NCBI GenBank assembly: GCA_050730675.1
Contig: JBOHNM010000101.1
Location: 1 to 15,257 of the forward strand
Source of the DNA: JBOHNM01 sp050730675
GTDB taxonomy: Bacteria; Planctomycetota; Phycisphaerae; Phycisphaerales; UBA1924
Reading direction: 5' to 3'
DNA: 15,257 bases
Shown here in pieces: positions 14,680-15,257 of this stretch. Below the pieces are notes generated by a model. The model was not told the origin of the DNA. It saw only the letters and a program-made list of their open reading frames with translations, and ran no database searches. Made by a program: the position numbers and the translations under genes. Numbering within the stretch: the stretch's first letter is position 1; each line of letters begins with the position of its first letter.

Positions 14680-14685
14680 AGGAGG
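14680..14685 (+). promoter_or_regulatory. Shine-Dalgarno site for the STN-domain protein
   Basis: AGGAGG is a full anti-16S match, 5 bases before the ATG at 14691. It is the strongest ribosome site in the window and fixes the start of a gene that runs off the right edge. The 200-base gap from prfB (14491-14690) shows no clear promoter hexamers, but must drive both genes. Confidence 0.85.
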
Positions 14686-14690
14686 CCCGC

Positions 14691-15257
14691 ATGAAGACGC
14701 TTGCCCTGCTCCCCTCGGTTGCCCTGATGTTCGCCCTGACCGCTGGCGCGGCGGCGCAAAAGGCCCAGCCGGCTCCAAACCAGCCGCAGCCCCAGCCGAC
14801 ACCTGCGATGATGGCGGGCGGCGGTGTGAACCCCTGGATGTCGGCGCAGGATGCACCGACCGCGTACAACGAATGGATGAAGTCCACGGTGTCGTTCAAT
14901 TTTCCGGGCGGGACGTTGAAGGATTATGTCGAGGCGATTCGAGCGGCGGCCAAGGACAAGCCGGTCAATGTCATGTTTCGTGACGGCGCCGAGCAAGCGC
15001 AGATCGCGGCGACCTCGATGCGCGATGTCTCAATCGTGAACGCCCTGCAAGCGCCAACGGACTTCGGAAACGTTGGCCAAACGCGGGCGATGACCTTGTA
15101 CCTGCAGCAGGTGAGCAGCGGCAACATGTCTGGGCCGTCGGGCGGTATGCCGACAACGGTGCCGGCGTTCGTATACGTCGGCGCGGTGCGCAACTACGTG
15201 GCCGGGCAGGACGTGTCCGTGCTCTCACTCAACGAAGTGTGCTCGCCGCCGTGGGTC
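14691..15257 (+). CDS. Exported protein with STN-like domain, partial at window end
   Basis: The frame is open for 189 codons to the window edge, so the gene is incomplete at its 3' end. Residues 1-22 form a signal peptide (MKTLALLPSVALMFALTAGAAA), followed by a Pro/Gln-rich linker (about 23-39, PAPNQPQPQPTP). About 66-120 resembles the short STN/secretin-N type fold: VSFNFPGGTLKDYVEAIRAA (67-86), then PVNVMF (91-96) and MRDVSIVNALQA (110-121), the pattern of a beta strand, helix, strand and the SI-xx-AL helix. Such domains occur at the N-terminus of secretins and TonB receptors and, as stand-alone forms, in many planctomycete exported proteins. The remainder (125-189) is not recognised. Whether a secretin core follows cannot be seen. 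A periplasmic or envelope location is inferred. Confidence 0.75.
   Translation, partial: MKTLALLPSVALMFALTAGAAAQKAQPAPNQPQPQPTPAMMAGGGVNPWMSAQDAPTAYNEWMKSTVSFNFPGGTLKDYVEAIRAAAKDKPVNVMFRDGAEQAQIAATSMRDVSIVNALQAPTDFGNVGQTRAMTLYLQQVSSGNMSGPSGGMPTTVPAFVYVGAVRNYVAGQDVSVLSLNEVCSPPWV

Noticed and set aside
14487..14996. Long minus-strand open frames to the right of prfB
   Set aside because: They lie opposite the STN-domain gene, which has a signal peptide and a perfect Shine-Dalgarno site; the minus-strand translations are arginine/proline-rich shadows.

Overview
The window looks like chromosomal DNA of a Planctomycetes bacterium, most likely class Phycisphaerae. This is inferred from the GC-rich, densely packed sequence, three TPR/SPINDLY-type O-GlcNAc-transferase-like proteins, an exported protein ending in a PTPGAAAIVG...GRRRRA tail, a large exported protein ending in paired dockerin-like DG-x-(L/I)TVDD-(I/L)V motifs, and frequent TTG/GTG starts with few strong Shine-Dalgarno sites. 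No mobile element, CRISPR array, tRNA or rRNA was seen.

Layout. At the left edge (15-938, minus) is an MqnD-like menaquinone (futalosine pathway) enzyme. Divergent from it, 999-2765 and 2775-4526 (plus) are two tandem TPR + glycosyltransferase-41 genes separated by 9 bases, very similar to each other and starting with TTG and GTG. Convergent with them is purF (4548-6062, minus), the [4Fe-4S]/propeptide type of amidophosphoribosyltransferase, preceded by a DUF2071 gene (6118-6801, minus). A third, more diverged TPR/GT41 paralogue (6945-8747, plus) meets an unrecognised 407-residue protein with a possible N-terminal helix-turn-helix (8758-9981, minus). After an AT-richer gap come two exported surface proteins (10188-10889 and 10992-13262, plus) with a strong stem-loop between them and an intrinsic terminator after the second. 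Then comes prfB (13341-14490, minus), and at the right edge a divergent exported protein with an STN-like domain (14691 to the window end, plus), cut by the window.

Main highlight. Release factor 2 is encoded in two overlapping frames. Frame 0 reads 24 codons from an ATG at 14490 and ends at CTT TAA C; a +1 slip there joins it to the 358-codon RF2 body. The site has the position and CTT-T-stop-C shape of the classical prfB autoregulatory frameshift. The stop is UAA rather than the usual UGA, the SD-like stimulator is absent, and a perfect 8-bp hairpin sits 5 bases upstream of the slip codon. Because RF1 also reads UAA, the feedback logic would differ from the textbook RF2-only loop.

The remaining genes are a mixture of housekeeping functions (menaquinone, purine synthesis, translation termination) and lineage-typical accessory genes (protein glycosylation, cell-surface proteins). 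No multi-gene pathway is visible beyond the tandem glycosyltransferase pair.
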